Source of the DNA: Haemonchus contortus
Lineage: Eukaryota > Nematoda > Chromadorea > Rhabditida > Trichostrongylidae
Reading direction: 5' to 3'
Length of the DNA: 64,000 bases
NCBI GenBank assembly: GCA_000469685.2
Contig: LS997566.1
Span: forward strand, 16,405,045 to 16,469,044
Below, piece after piece: positions 1 through 12,570 of this stretch; the first letter of the stretch is position 1, and each line of letters opens with the position of its first letter. The notes beneath the pieces are model-generated. The model saw only the letters and a list, made by a program, of their open reading frames with translations, had not been told where the DNA came from and searched no databases. Made by a program: the position numbers and the translations under genes.

Positions 1-614
1 TACCCATGACTGACCAGTGGGCGGTACCTCCGCTGCTGAAGTTCATGGAAACTTCCATTAAATATATGGTTTTCGACCCTTTGTGAGCGTTTCTGTTCAC
101 TCCCCATTCCAACTCGTCTTAGCTCAAAACAAGAAGGTCAAAGATAAGCCACGATCTGGTCAACCGACGTAATATGATGAAATCTCCAGATATAATATTT
201 GTGCACCAGGCGAATATTTCTTATGGTAGGAATTTTATGGAATTTTCGGAACATTTAAAAGTTTCTGTAAAAGGCAGACACTTTCCGAATATCCGCTATT
301 TGGACTCAACACCTTGCTCGACATCAGATCTGACTGCCCAGCTAGACTTTGTGCTTTCCCTGGTCTACAGAAAAGCTTAGTCGCAATTGATCTCACTTGA
401 ACGCTGGCTCAGAATTGAAATTGAATATCGAGTAGCTTATAGGCTAGACTAGTGTAGGCTCCTCTTTTTTCAACGACTGCTGTATGTTTTGAAGTACTGC
501 TATCTTTGAGCTTCATCTAGAATTATTATCGTTGTTTTTGGTTTGTGCTTTTCGTGGCTCTTGGCTATTCACTTTTATTGGTAAGCTATCGGCATATGTA
601 GTGCCTCCGTGAGG

Positions 615-1112
615 CCTTAAAGTACAGTTCACGATATAAAATGTTGCTGAGATTTCCCTAGTATGAAGTCGAGGCTCCCCCTTATGCCATACATTACATT
701 CCATTACAAGGTCGTAAAAGGATCTGGATAGGGCACAATAAGGGGCCAGATTATATCGTGCGGATGCCATACCCATAATGTACGGGTTTCAACGGCTTTG
801 TAATAGCTGCACCATCTCAAGAGACTTGAACGTAGGGAGTTCAAACAAATTGTCATAAAGACAGTGAAAGGCAGTTTTGTACAGCTTGAAGTAGTCATGT
901 CTTTGTGCAGAGGGAGCAAGTTAAATTTCGTCTGAACACCCTTACGTGCCATTTCCGTCACAGTGATCTCGTACAACCTCGTTTTTCACTACATTTTAAA
1001 AGCCTTAGAGTAGTCGCTTTCTTCGCCACCGATGTAGTCTTCTAAATCAACGCTTCCGTTTTTCAACTCCCAATGAATGACCTTCTGATGCATTTTGAAT
1101 TGTAATTGAAGT
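615..1112 (+). mobile_element. MITE-like inverted-repeat element, copy A
   Basis: The left end resembles CTTCAAAGGCACAGTTCACG (the family end) and the right end is a weak inverted copy of it (TGAATTGTAATTGAAG near 1095). The interior aligns by eye along its length with the copies near 2.15, 14.96 and 60.94 kb, for example a shared stretch that reads TCTCGTACAACCTC. No coding potential is visible. This is the most diverged pair of ends in the family, so the right boundary is approximate. Confidence 0.55.
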
Positions 1113-2148
1113 TAACTGATTGTATACAACAATATATAGTAAAAATCAAGGCCTGACTGATGGTGAGGCATTATGTGGTGAAAGCTTAATAATAAAAAAT
1201 AATAAAAGTGAATAGTCAGAAGCTTCAAAAGGTACAAACCAAAGATTGCTGTATAATAAAGTATCATCGAAATCTATTCGAGCAGTAGATAGCCCCGTAC
1301 TCCTTACAAGCACGTTAACCATGCAAATTCATCGAGGTGATGGGGAAGGATCGCAGGAAAACTTAGCGAGCATAGTTGGAGATAGATCATACCAGCAAAT
1401 AAATGATTGATGTCATATTTAAATACCGATTGGGCTTCCGTGCATTAACGGAAGCTCGATAACCAAACATTGTCAGTGAAGCTGCCGTCAGAAAATTCAG
1501 TTTTCTTTGTCCATTCGTACTCATTCAAAAGTCGGTATCGCCAGTGAATATCATTTGAAATCACGTGGTTGACGTACATACTGCACCGCTTTCTAAGCAA
1601 TATACAAACGCACTTATTCTTTTTTCAATCTTCAGCAATCTTGACAGAATTCCAGCCTCTCTCAATCTCCCTAAATCTTAGGCCTTATGTCATTTTTGTT
1701 TAGTTTTTAGCTGCTCTTCCTTTCCGTCCAAATGGTAACTTCAATACACTACGTGATCATTGCCTGTAGGTATGGGAAGCTGTCGAGACAATTGGCCTCA
1801 ACACTTTCGCTTGTTCACATTCAGTTCACTACGCGCCTCCGCCTTCCATGACTTCTACCTCCTGGCGCTCTCAAAACATTTCTGCATATATCAGCTCACA
1901 CCTTATTGCAAAGCTGAACCATGAACCATGAATAGCTGACCCCTACCCACTCGCAAGAATCGCGACTCTTCGGTACGTGGTACACCTACCTTAGTGCACC
2001 ATGTCTGTCAAGGGCCCCACCTCTTTCAGTGGGCAATAACGATTCAATGTTTCAGGCTCTAGCAAGCTCCTGGGCAGATTACTGTAGTTTAGTTATGCCG
2101 TCCATCTATGTATCTATTTCGCTTTCCATTAAAATTTGATTTCTCTTC

Positions 2149-2673
2149 CTTCAAAGGCACAGTTCACGATAAAGTTGGTTTCTGAGAACTCCCCACAGGA
2201 TGAATTCGAGGCCTCTGCGTATACCATGTCTGGCACTATTGGGTAGGAAAACGGCCTAGTCAGGGAGTTATAAGGCTCAAAGATTGGCCTGTGGGTATCC
2301 GCAGACGAATTTCACCGGCATTGTAGAGACTGCACCGATCACGAGGTTACCCACGTAGGAATTTCAAACAACTTGTCATGACCCATAGCGACAGGGAAAG
2401 TCAGTTCTGTACAGTTCTAGCTTGACGTAGTCAGCTCTTTGTGCAATTTTCAATAACTGAAATATCGTCCCAATACCCCTTCTATGCTTTTCCTGTCAAG
2501 GCAATCTCGTCCAACCTCTATTTTCCCTACTTACAAGGAGCCATAATTTTGCCGAAATCGGCGAATACTCTCTCTTTTTTTACTATCGGTGAACTATGGT
2601 ATTCCCAATCTATACTTTTGCTTTCCGAATAAAAACGGATACCTCAAAATTATTGTGAATTGTGCCTATGAGG
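2149..2673 (+). mobile_element. MITE-like inverted-repeat element, copy B
   Basis: This is the best preserved copy in this orientation. The left end reads CTTCAAAGGCACAGTTCACG and the right end reads TATTGTGAATTGTGCC, its inverted partner. The interior shares the block around GTCATGACCCATAGCGACAG with copies C and D, which carry it as the reverse complement. About 525 bp, non-coding, consistent with a non-autonomous DNA transposon. I could not identify a clear target-site duplication. Confidence 0.65.
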
Positions 2674-3290
2674 GAAAATCTTTGCTGACAACACAATTTT
2701 TTGAGCTTCTCCACTACTTGAGCACCAATCCCTGAAGAACACTTCAGAGAGAATCGTTCTTCCCCTTTTTTGCATATTCCGCTGTTCGATGACAGGAGTT
2801 TCCAATCCATTACCATTGAAATGAAAAGGTTTCTCATGTTGCTAACACTTTTTCAAAAGAATGCAGACACATTTAGTTGATTGGCAATGGAGCCATCCAG
2901 AGACCGCTTGAGCGTGCCTGTGACACGACCGCTTCAGCTAAACCTCAATGAGCTCACCTTTGCTGATCCGCCTCAAAGAAGTCCAATGTTTCTGGTGAGA
3001 TTTATTGGCATATACTAAATAGCCGTATTCATTTGTCAAGTGTATTTATTTATTTGTATTCAATTCCGTCCACAAATACGACCCCTCTTTCATGATTATC
3101 AGGCCTAAACAACGGTGATCGTGTCTAATCAAACTACTGCTCAGTAATTCATTTTCCAATGGTTGGTTTCTTCTGTTTTGTGAGTGGGAATCCATCCTGA
3201 ATCTCTTGCTTCATGTGGGCAGTGATGTCAATTTTGATTACCTTCTGACCTGGTGACTGTAAGGTAATGAATGCTGTTGTAGCGAAAATA

Positions 3291-4189
3291 CAGGGTGGCG
3301 AAAAATTACGTGCGCACAAAAAACCCTCAAACTTTATTATTTGTATGCCAGCATGGGAAGAAATATATTTCTCTAAAACAACAAACAATGACATTACATA
3401 ATCACAACCAGTTTTCAAAGTGCCCGTCTCCTACTTTGATACAGGCTTCGATTCGTCTTTTCGCCGAAACCACGGTGCGCCGAAGGTAGTCGATGTCCAA
3501 ACTGTCCCACTTCCTTTCGCAAAGCCACCAAACTTTTCACGATTCTATTTCTCAGCTCCTCTTCCGTATTACCCCACACAACGAAGTCCAAAAGATTTAA
3601 AACTGGGCTACTAGAAGGCCACTGATCCTTTGTCAGAAAGGGGATCATCTCGGTCTTGAGGAAGTGATTGGTGGATCTCGCTGCATGGGCCGGAGCCCAG
3701 TCTTGCTGGAAGATGAAATTGGAATGATTCCGCTTCCAGGATAGCACAGCTTCTTCAAGGATTTCTTTTTTATAGAACTTCACATCAATTTCGCATTTTA
3801 TGAAAATCAACTGAGTCTTGCCTGATGCACTGATACCACTCCAAACCACTAAACTTCTGGGCAACAAACTTCTTGTGGCAATTCCTCTATTCCGGATGTT
3901 CTTAAGAACGGGACTAAAAAGTTGCCGTTGATTCTGAGGGTTTTAGCCACATCCACGGTGAACACTTTTTGGGACAGTTTGGACATCGACTACCTTCGGC
4001 GCACCGTGGTTTCGGCGAAAAGACGAATCGAAGCCTGTACAACAGCAGAAGGCGGGCACTTTGAAACTTGTTGTGATTATGTAATACCATTGTTTGTTGT
4101 TATAAGGAAATATATTTCTTTACATGTTGGTAGACAAATAATAAAGTTTGAGCGTTTTTTTACGATGCACGTAATTTTTCGCCACCCTG
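3291..4189. mobile_element. Mariner/Tc1-type element with long inverted arms
   Basis: The element is bounded by the dinucleotide TA on both sides (3289-3290 and 4190-4191), the standard Tc1/mariner target duplication. Both ends read CAGGGTGGCGAAAAATTACG inwards. The inverted similarity does not stop at a short terminal repeat: it continues for about 220 bp (3291-3509 against 3970-4189) with roughly 85-90% identity by eye. At 899 bp it is shorter than a complete mariner. A transposase fragment lies on the minus strand. The arms both encode the C-terminal end of the transposase, so the element looks like a fold-back derivative in which one end was replaced by an inverted copy of the other. Confidence 0.85.
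3415..3867 (-). pseudogene. Mariner/Tc1-type transposase, C-terminal fragment
   Basis: The minus-strand reading shows the second catalytic-Asp block as FIFQQDWAPAHAA and the third block as WPSSSPVLNLLDFVVWG, both characteristic of DDE/D transposases of the Tc1/mariner group. The usual SPDLNPLD third-block motif has V in place of its first D and L in place of P. The N-terminal DNA-binding domain and the first catalytic Asp are missing. After the third block the frame shifts: the C-terminal reading with DSLDIDYLRRTV continues in another minus-strand frame. The same C-terminal reading appears on the plus strand in the right arm near 3970-4075. The gene is therefore truncated and frameshifted and cannot make active transposase. 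Confidence 0.85.
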
Positions 4190-4191
4190 TA

Positions 4192-5311
4192 GTACCACCA
4201 TCGTGTGTGATACCTACGCCTCACCTAAGAACAAAAGATAAAATTGTATATTGGACACATTTAGAATTGCTTAGCTAAGCCTGTTTGTAAATGAATATTG
4301 AAATGCTAGAACTATTCAATTGAGTACTGCACCATCTACGGTTGCTGTGTGAGCTTTGATTTCGGTAGGATCATATGTCTAGTAGCAATGGCAATATTGC
4401 CCGAGAGTAATCCAGTCGATTTTGAGTGATATGACGATTCTGTTTGCTCCGGCCTTTTCGAAAGGGCTTCTGGAACAAAATGGTATCACCCTTGCATAAA
4501 AGAAAATGCGGATTTTCACATCTTATAACGCGAAACGTTTGCGCAGTGAATCCTCTGAAATATAGTTATATTCTTCCCCCTGCATACCTCACCTGGGGGT
4601 GATCATGTTTCGAAGACCTTCTAGAGGTCGCACCATTCGCGTTTTAGCAGCCTTGTTGGAAATTCAAGCAATTGATCAGAGAGAACAACTTCCCATTGCT
4701 AATCTCATACTTTGATTCATTGCCATTGTACAATCCTACACTATTAGAAATATCAGAAGTAATTTGACAACCCTGCAAAGATAATAATGAAAATGAACTA
4801 TCTGACACCCTGAGCATTCCCGAAAAGAAGAAGTACGACCAAGAGCTGGTTGTTTGGAATATTCTCGTTCTTTTATAAAATGCAGATATGGAAAAAACCG
4901 AGCAAGTTTTAAAAACAATGCTGAAGACCCCTCAAAGGAAAAAGCACGAGCTCCATCGCGAATCGCGAGTGACTCAGTCACGGGCATCCATGATGGGGAC
5001 GTTAGACCCCAGGGACTAGCCGAACCTTGCTTCAAATGTATTATCGAGAAATCATGCAAAATCTAATATCCCCTTATACTATGATCTCGATTTTATCAAA
5101 CTAATCGTTGATGAGGCGTATTTGCCTATGCCTACTTTTGCCCTACTACGGGCAACTTTTCACAGCTCCGGTCCTTTGTGTCTCCCGACATATGTATGCA
5201 CCCATTCAATAGCGTTTCGTGATCGCTCTCCCCTCATACACCCTTGAATATTTGCCTAGTGATTCATACCAACCTTATCAGTCCCATCAAACGTAACTTC
5301 TCCACTTCGCC
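4192..5311. other. Gene-free stretch upstream of the 5.3 kb gene
   Basis: No supported coding exon or repeat. This includes the probable promoter region of the two-pass membrane protein gene. I see no convincing TATA box or spliced-leader acceptor directly before its start codon. Confidence 0.5.
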
Positions 5312-8300
5312 ATGATGTCTTCACTGAATTATCTCCAACGAGATGATGAGGTAATTCGATTACCTATTCTTTGAGTTATTGTTTTCATTCTTGAAATTAA
5401 ATGTGTGCTCTTAATTTCCTATTATTTCATCCCTGGTGAATCGAGGACTGCGGGTTCTCCATGAAATACTTCCCACAAGAAGATGAAATAGCATATTGGT
5501 GGTTCCTTGTGAGATGACAAACGGTGTTTTGACTAGTAGGCGAGGACGGCAGCAAATGCGAGTATAAGCCGGGCTACAGAATTTAAGCAAAGAACCTTAT
5601 GCAATAGTGTCTTTTGTCTCGTGAAAAAAAACTGCTCACAGGGCGAGCCGATCCTGACGACTGATTTTTTCTCTCAAACAAATGACCTGTATCCCGTCTT
5701 TCAAACTTTTCAAGAGACATCGAGTTTGGCAAGGTGCCATGAAAACAATTTAACGTACTGGTAGCATTCTGTCCTAACACTGCTCTTTACATCAACCTAT
5801 AAACAAGTCTTAAAGCTCTTTGGTTTCTTCATTCCTTACGATTTCAATTAGCGGTTTCTTTAGGAACACTCTCCTGGACTTAGTCAGAAGATCAAGATCC
5901 CGAAGAAACGATATTCCTATGCTGATCCTCTGGAACGAATGGACACCCCAGTCTTTGATAAAGTGAGCGTTTCAACTTCACGGATGAAGTGTTTTTTGTA
6001 AGTTAAGATATGCTCATGGCCATGCTCTACAGTTCATGGTGGGATCTGCACTGAGAAGCAAAAGAACAACTACGCAATTCGAATAGTTGAAGTAAACAGA
6101 TCTCCCAACTCGGGAAAGTGCTATTAGTGCCTCTCCAGCTTACTTCCCATCCACCCCTGGATTAGGTTCAATATGTCTTTTCTGGCATAGTATGTTTACG
6201 CTATTGGATACTCTCTATCCAGCTTCATAAAAGCTTTGGCAGCTGAGCTAGCTTTTGTCTTCGCTGAGCAGCTTAGCATCCAAGGAAACAGCCCCTCCAT
6301 TCATTCGACTAGTTATGTTCGATGGAATACTCCTCGAAAGAGCCTCACTTCTTACCTCTGCCAATCCTACTGATTCAGTATATCCAAACGTAAGTTCTAC
6401 CCTATAAGTATTTCGCTCTCCCTAGTCATAAGAACGGACTAGAGCGTTTGGATGTCATCGCATTTCAAAAGCTCGAATGAGCTAAACCAGCAGAAAAATA
6501 CCTCAAATGAGTTCTTTTTCTCTTTTATCAATTATGGCAAAGTTGATGCAGCGGTCTTACAGTAGCGCTCAAAAGTCTTCGGTGAAATGGCTCTTCAGCC
6601 GAACTTTTCAGTCGTAACTCCTTTCCTACTGGATCTAATCCTGCGAAATTTCTATATTTGGTGCGTGGATGTATGGTGAATATTTGCCACTATTAACTTG
6701 CAATCTGATCATGTTCCAGATATTCAAAAGAGCATGAACTCAAAATCGATGAAAATACAGATGATGGCCCTTCTAGGGTCTCTTTCCTTTTTGTCATGTC
6801 TAAAGTGTACGAGCGGTAACGCCGAACACAATAGATGAGAAACAAACATAAGGTGTGAATAAGTGCAGACGTCAACAACTTTAGTTTTAGCAAAATCTGC
6901 TACCGCAAGAAACACCTTCCACTATCTGTAGATATTGCAGCTTCGCGGTCAAATAGTGTTGGATTGGGTGAAATATGCTCTAGTTGAACATAGCAAAATT
7001 TCCACTCACAAATATCCGATTTTGTCCACTAACAAAAGAGTTATGAAAGAAAGAGCGTCAAAGCATTTCACCGAAGACTTTTGGGCGCTACTGTATGTCC
7101 CTATGAACATCCATTGACGTCCGAAATGGTTTCGGACTGAAACGATTCATCACTGTACATCAACACGCCTATGATTGGAGTTTTCACTCGTGGGGGTATG
7201 AAAAATGGCCTCGAACAGCTATTGTTTGGAGGTTGCTTCGCCGCGGAAATTTATTAGGCGAATCGAAACTCAGCTTCAATCGGAAGTTCGAGAGAGATCG
7301 CCGGCTGGCTACGACCGACGGTGGTCATTTAGTGTGCTTTTAGCTAATGTGGCTAAATCTGACTATTACAAATTTTCCAGAGTAAAACGAATCAAGTGAA
7401 GAAAGGTCCATCATCTGCGGCTACAGTTCTGACCATGGCGGGCATGTTCGTCGTTGGAATTCTTCTGATGATGAGTGGAACAATTGTGTTGATAGCGGTC
7501 AGCCATATTATCTGATTTCAAATGATATTTTGTAATCCCTTTGAGGCAGAACCCCTTAGACTGTGGTCAGGATATAGTTGTATTTGGGTTCATACTTGTT
7601 TCCCTGAATCCTGATTTCCCCTGAACCTGACTTAGTCGCTATCCCAACTATTTGTCAATCCCGATCGTTCCGCTCCCGTTCTGCTTTCCATTTCATTGAC
7701 AGTTTCTAATGATCACAAATATCCTTTGTCATATGTGAATACAGCCCTGTTCGTGAATCCCTGGTCAGAGATAGCGCGATATCTGAGAGATCTATGGGAC
7801 CTGCCATGAAGAGAGAGTTAGAGGATGGCCCCGAAATACGAACGGTCATACGTCCATACGGAACAGTCTCGTATAGTGCATAGCGCATGGGTCACCGAGG
7901 TAATCGCCAAGATAAATCACCCCGACTCCCGCGGCAGATTAGCCATGCATAAAGGACATATATTCGTTTTTATTAGTCAGCCTGTTACAACATATCAATG
8001 GGAGTCGCACATACTGATGATACTGGGATTCGCTATATGTATAACTTTTTCTCTTAAAAGAGACCAGTCAGAACTGAGCTAAGATTCTACGACTACACCG
8101 AAAAAGCGCTACTGTAACAGTGGATGGAAGGTTAGTTTTCTCATCGGCTTCAGACTTCAGATGCCAATGAGAAATGTAGGATAAATTCTTTTGCACCGAG
8201 GTAAACGCGTAGATAAATGACCCTTTGTCTCTCAAACGAGTATGATACCATTTAGACAGCCCCAGAGAGACGGGAGACTTGATTGGCCTATTTGGATATG

Positions 8301-11300
8301 GAACCGAGATTCGAACCCGTGACCATGCGTGTGTGATAGCGCCCCTCTTGCCACCTCACCACATCCACCAGTCAATTGCAGATATCAGAGAGAATGCCTT
8401 TGAAGTTCCACGAGATCAGAAGGATACTGTTCAGAAGCGGATTCAGCTTTTCAGTTCGAACTCGGCATCTTATCTGCAGCACCCCCCCCCCCTCTTGTTT
8501 TTTGCGGATTACAAAATATGTCACGTACCAGGTATTACCAGGCTTGATGCATTAGGCATTAGTAGATATTCGCTACAGTAGTCGCCTGTGCCGACAGCGG
8601 ATTTTGTCCGCTTCAGCGGTGGTACCCTGGCCTCCGTATAAGACGATTGCGTCGAAGCGGTAGGCTGTTGATTAAATAAATTGTCCCTCCTACAACCTCG
8701 CATGATGGCACCAAAACATTTCAATTGTATTAGATATTATTATGTGTCACCCAAAGTGAGTTTTCGATTCCGAGTTTCCTTCAAATGGCGGAGATATTTG
8801 AACTTTTAATACTTCCTGTACTCATCTAGCGAAAGCGATGAAAGTTCAAAGCGATGTCGATCCATGTCAATTCCTTGCACGTCACAAATTCCTTCACCTG
8901 TGTCCTATCCGATCGAAATCAGCCGATTACAGTTCAAGTATTTCTGCCCATGTTGCCCCTTTCGTATGCAGAGAACGTTGAGAACAACGACAGAAGTTCA
9001 TTCCTGCGGGGGTGGGCGAGAAAGGGACAAATCATCCCTCATCCCATTCTCAGGGTTCAGCTCGAGTGATTAACCGTTAAATCCAAGTCATTCGTTTCAA
9101 AGAGGACCCCAAGTGGCCATGCACTTCGGGATGTCTCAAAAATGACCGTCAACGTGACCTTTGTCGATTTCTATCCTGTTGGACTGGAAACTTGATAGCT
9201 GTTACTCTCAATCCAGCAACGTTCTTCACGGAAAATGCGAATCCAAATTAATGAAGCCCTTTCATTCACATATCAAGCAGCCTTTTCGAGACACCCTCGT
9301 GTAGAAGCAATAGGATTTATTCTTTGAATCGACTGAGTGGTTGGGTGATGTTGAGAGAGCGCGAGTAACGGGATAGCTTGAAGGCAACACACATAACAAG
9401 AAGATCCCGTCCACCGGGCGACGGAAGAGATCCCGTACGATTATCGCTATCTTATTCTGCTCGTCTCGTTCCCTACTCGTCTTATCGTCCACTCTCCCAC
9501 TATTCTTCACCTCTCCCCATCGATAACAATGAGAGAAATCATCACACACGCACTGAGATGTCGCTAGAGATGCACTGCACAGTATGCGTATGGATGGATC
9601 CACGTACGCCATCAGTCACTTGGCCACCGAGAACAATCGAATTAGTGCTTTGCTTGAATATCCTTGGCCAGCTTAAGTGATAGTCGCGGTGAAACCCGTT
9701 TGAGCAGAAAGCGACTACAAAACGGGTGAAATCAGCACCCGTCGGACAGAAGATAAGGGCAGATTTTTGATATGATTGGTAAATGACAGATCGACTAGTA
9801 AGGTTTGACTAGTAAAGCGGGAGGAAATCTTCTGCTCTCCTTGACTTCGAAGAGATTATGAGGTTTTTATGTATTGGACATGAAGAGCAAAGATTGGATA
9901 ACGTCCTTGAGCGTTAAACAATCCCGTCTGATGGGTGCATCCCCGCATTCCACATCAATTCAGAATGGTGGTGGCGTATTGAATGCGTATGCATTGAATC
10001 GTAGTGGGTAACCGCTGTGAAAGTCAGTGCTCTTATCCTCCCAGACGAGGCTGGTACCAATCAACCGACCACGAAAGAATGGACGGACTCGTTGGCAAAG
10101 GTAAATATCGACCTGGGAACCAAAACGTTACCGTTACCGTTACGGCTATTTGATGGGGCGCCTCCAGCCACTGAACCACCTCCGCCCTTCTGAAGACTAG
10201 TACATATAAAAATAAGATATTTTGTAAAATAAACGCGCCAATTCCCTCCAAAGCAATACAGAACAAAAGGGAAGAGAAGGCGTTGATACATAGGGAATGA
10301 CCGTCTTCATGATACTCAATTGCCCTCGAAACGATATCTTGTACTGTCGAATAAGAAAATAAGGCTTTTCGGTAGGCTCAGTCCAAGATTCTCCTTCAAA
10401 CCATGGCCCCAGAAAGCTGAATGCCTTATTGTGGGAGACAGGTTGACAGCCCCGTGATGTATGATGGTCGCCTTTTACATCACTATCGTTTTCCTCTGCC
10501 TCCTCGATTCATTCGCCACCATCACGCAATGACCAAGGTGAGTTTCGTTCAGTGGTTGTGACATCTTGGGAGATCGTCGGGAATCTTGAGAGACCATCGA
10601 AATCCATCGGAGATCTCGGCCGATGTTGCACAACAGCCCCCTCGGATAAACATCATTTCATGTGACAGCGATCGAATTAATGACTGTGACTTATTTTCGT
10701 TTACAGGTTCAGCTACTAATGAATAACAATAGGACGGCATAGTGAAGAGCATGCAAGCTCAAGAAACCTTTTTTCAACAACTTCTCACTTCAGCGCCTTC
10801 CGCCCAAGAAAATCCCCTTAACTTCATGTGAAAAGGAATGAAATCGGAACTACCGTGTCCTTTGAAAAAGACAGAGTAGAGGAGTTAGTGGCTAGGCGCT
10901 TCGGCTTAAAACTTTCAGTGAACTATTAGGACTACATCTTGCCAAAAATTCGCGACAACTGAGATGGATACAAAGCCCGGGTGTATCTGAAGAATCATCT
11001 CACATAACAGTAATTATGAGCAGTTGGTTTGTCTGCCTCGCAGGTCACCATTTCAGGACAGACTTGGGATGGAATGTTTTTGATTCCGTGGATTTGTCCG
11101 TAAAGTCAGCAGTACTCTGGTGACGAGCGCCTCATGTCCCTTCCTTTGAAGAAGCCCCAGTCGCCTAGAAGGGCTGTATTCCAAAAGTTCTTGCAAATTC
11201 TCTGCAAAATTGACTGGAGTTGAATTTCAGCATACCGAAACACCGTTCATCATTGCTGGTTGCCTGTTTATGGGTGTTGGCTTTGCAATGCTCCTCGTAT

Positions 11301-11437
11301 GTGGTATACTTCAACGAAAGAATGTCGTCAAGTTCATTCTCGATATGAATAGGGATCTGTACTTCTTGAATATCAACAAAAGTACTATGTGGAAATCAAT
11401 GTTCGAAAGTCGAGCTGATCTACCGCTCTCTGAATGA
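5312..11437 (+). CDS. Two-pass membrane protein of unknown function, 4 exons
   Basis: Exons 5312-5350, 5864-5962, 7381-7497 and 11231-11437 join in phase 0 to give about 153 residues ending in TGA. Exon 1 starts ATGATG, so residue 1 or 2 could be the start. Residues 1-56 are hydrophilic and basic (KIKIPKKRYSYADP, then KTNQVKKG). Two hydrophobic segments follow at about 57-85 (VLTMAGMFVVGILLMM) and 90-111 (FIIAGCLFMGVGFAMLLVC), separated by a few residues (HTETP), giving a tight hairpin with both ends probably cytosolic. The tail is mixed-charge and ends near ESRADLPLSE. Acceptors are good (TTTAG, TTTTCCAG, TTTCAG); the third donor is GTCAGC, which is unusual. Introns of 513, 1418 and 3733 bp leave room for a missed exon. 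I do not recognise the family; the hairpin topology suggests a small membrane adaptor, which is inference only. Confidence 0.75.
8257..8373 (-). repeat. tRNA-derived SINE, head fragment
   Basis: Only the tRNA-like head is present. On the minus strand it carries the Pol III B-box GGGTTCGAATC preceded by the anticodon-side sequence shared with the other copies. It lies in intron 3 of the two-pass membrane protein gene. Confidence 0.6.
8482..8492. repeat. Homopolymer run of 11 C
   Basis: Uninterrupted C11 on the plus strand, in intron 3 of the two-pass membrane protein gene. Confidence 0.95.
9889..10192 (-). repeat. tRNA-derived SINE, diverged full-length copy
   Basis: It matches the family body in order: tail side near AAAGATTGGATAA, the block around AGACGAGGCTGGTACCAATC, and a head ending CCACTGAACCACCTCCGCCC. 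The B-box region is disrupted and replaced by a short CGTTACCGTTACCG-type repeat. It lies within intron 3 of the two-pass membrane protein gene. Confidence 0.6.
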
Positions 11438-11681
11438 GTTTTGATTGCCGTGAAAACTCGTCCATTCAGAACTTCGCAGGAGAATTTGTGTGTGTCGCTC
11501 TAGTCACCGTAGTTGTAGTCGCCATGATGGGTGATTATGTGCTTTATATTGCTCTCGAGTCGGGTATTGATATGCAAATTTATAAAAATTGCATTTTATG
11601 GATTATTCACGACTATTGTTGCCTGTGATAAGAGAATTTACCTCATTCGATGGCGTATGTAATTTGTATAATATTCAGCAG

Positions 11682-11687
11682 AATAAA
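11682..11687 (+). promoter_or_regulatory. Poly(A) signal AATAAA of the two-pass membrane protein gene
   Basis: Canonical AATAAA about 245 bp after the TGA at 11435-11437. It is the first canonical hexamer I see downstream on this strand, so it is the best candidate for 3' end formation. Confidence 0.55.
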
Positions 11688-11846
11688 GTGTCGATCAAAT
11701 CGGTGTTAGATGTCAGAACTCAACTCAAGTTATACAATTAGATAAGGAGAGTGACAGTTAGAGTGCGAGAGCATCGAAGTGGTACCAACCAGAAAAACAA
11801 AAAGTAATTTTGTTATATTTTTCAACAAAGGGTGTAAGGCGGTGGG

Positions 11847-11891
11847 GTTATAGGGTACTAAATTAAATTAGAGTTATAGGGTACTAAATTA
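11847..11891. repeat. Short direct duplication
   Basis: The 19-mer GTTATAGGGTACTAAATTA occurs twice, exactly, at 11847-11865 and 11873-11891. It lies between the membrane protein gene and the collagen gene. No function is evident. Confidence 0.9.
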
Positions 11892-12570
11892 TGGCAAAAG
11901 TGGTGTTTCGGTGTTCTTACAATCGAGTATGATTCTATAAATTCTATGAATTCGAGTTCACTTCAGAGCTGCTGATGGGAAAGGAAATGAACTAAATGGT
12001 GGTCCTTCGCTTTTAAACTTTCCTTCGGCCAGCCGAGCAGATTCTAGAGTTCCGACAAGTTGGTAGAGCTTTAGAAGCGCGAGTCGGACAAGGTGCATGG
12101 CCCCGAACCCATGGGATTGGCTCAGTCAACAATACTCCATAGAGATGTGGTGGATCAACTGATTTAGTTACCTAAGATAAGATTAGGAATTGTTGTCGGA
12201 GAGATTCGAGGACAGGATGAACTAAAGTACATGCCATACACAGTGGGCGACTTCTCTTAACTCCTGGTCGTCAAAAATTGCTTTTTGGTTACGCCAGTAC
12301 CTCATAAGCACCCTGATAATAGTCCAGGGGTCTGGATAGCAAAGGCAAGGGTAGGCGTGTTGACCAGTTGGATTGTTCCTCCTCAGTCTGTCATCTTTTC
12401 ATAATCAGAAAAGAAACCCAAGAGGTATCTTCAACGCCCTTTGGTAGGTAGTAGGGCAATCTCCTTTTGCTCTGACTAACCGGATTATCCTGGTAGCACA
12501 AATCTTGCGCAACAACTTATTTGGATGTACTATGCCATTTCAGGACCATCTACCTCGAATCGGCCATCTA

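Larger units (their letters stand above)
1..3288. other. Gene-free stretch with two inverted-repeat elements
   Basis: I find no exon with convincing splice sites and coding character in this stretch. Open stretches here are short (under about 90 codons) and overlap each other on both strands. It contains two copies of a ~0.5 kb inverted-repeat element (listed separately) and a short T/A-rich microsatellite-like tract near 3041-3062. Confidence 0.6.

Noticed and set aside
6231..6393. Possible extra exon of the two-pass membrane protein (reading FIRLVMFDGILLERAS before a GTAAGT donor)
   Set aside because: The donor is strong, but a phase-compatible acceptor (GAGCTAG) is weak and the reading adds an odd segment between two exons that join well without it. 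Not included, but transcript data could revive it.
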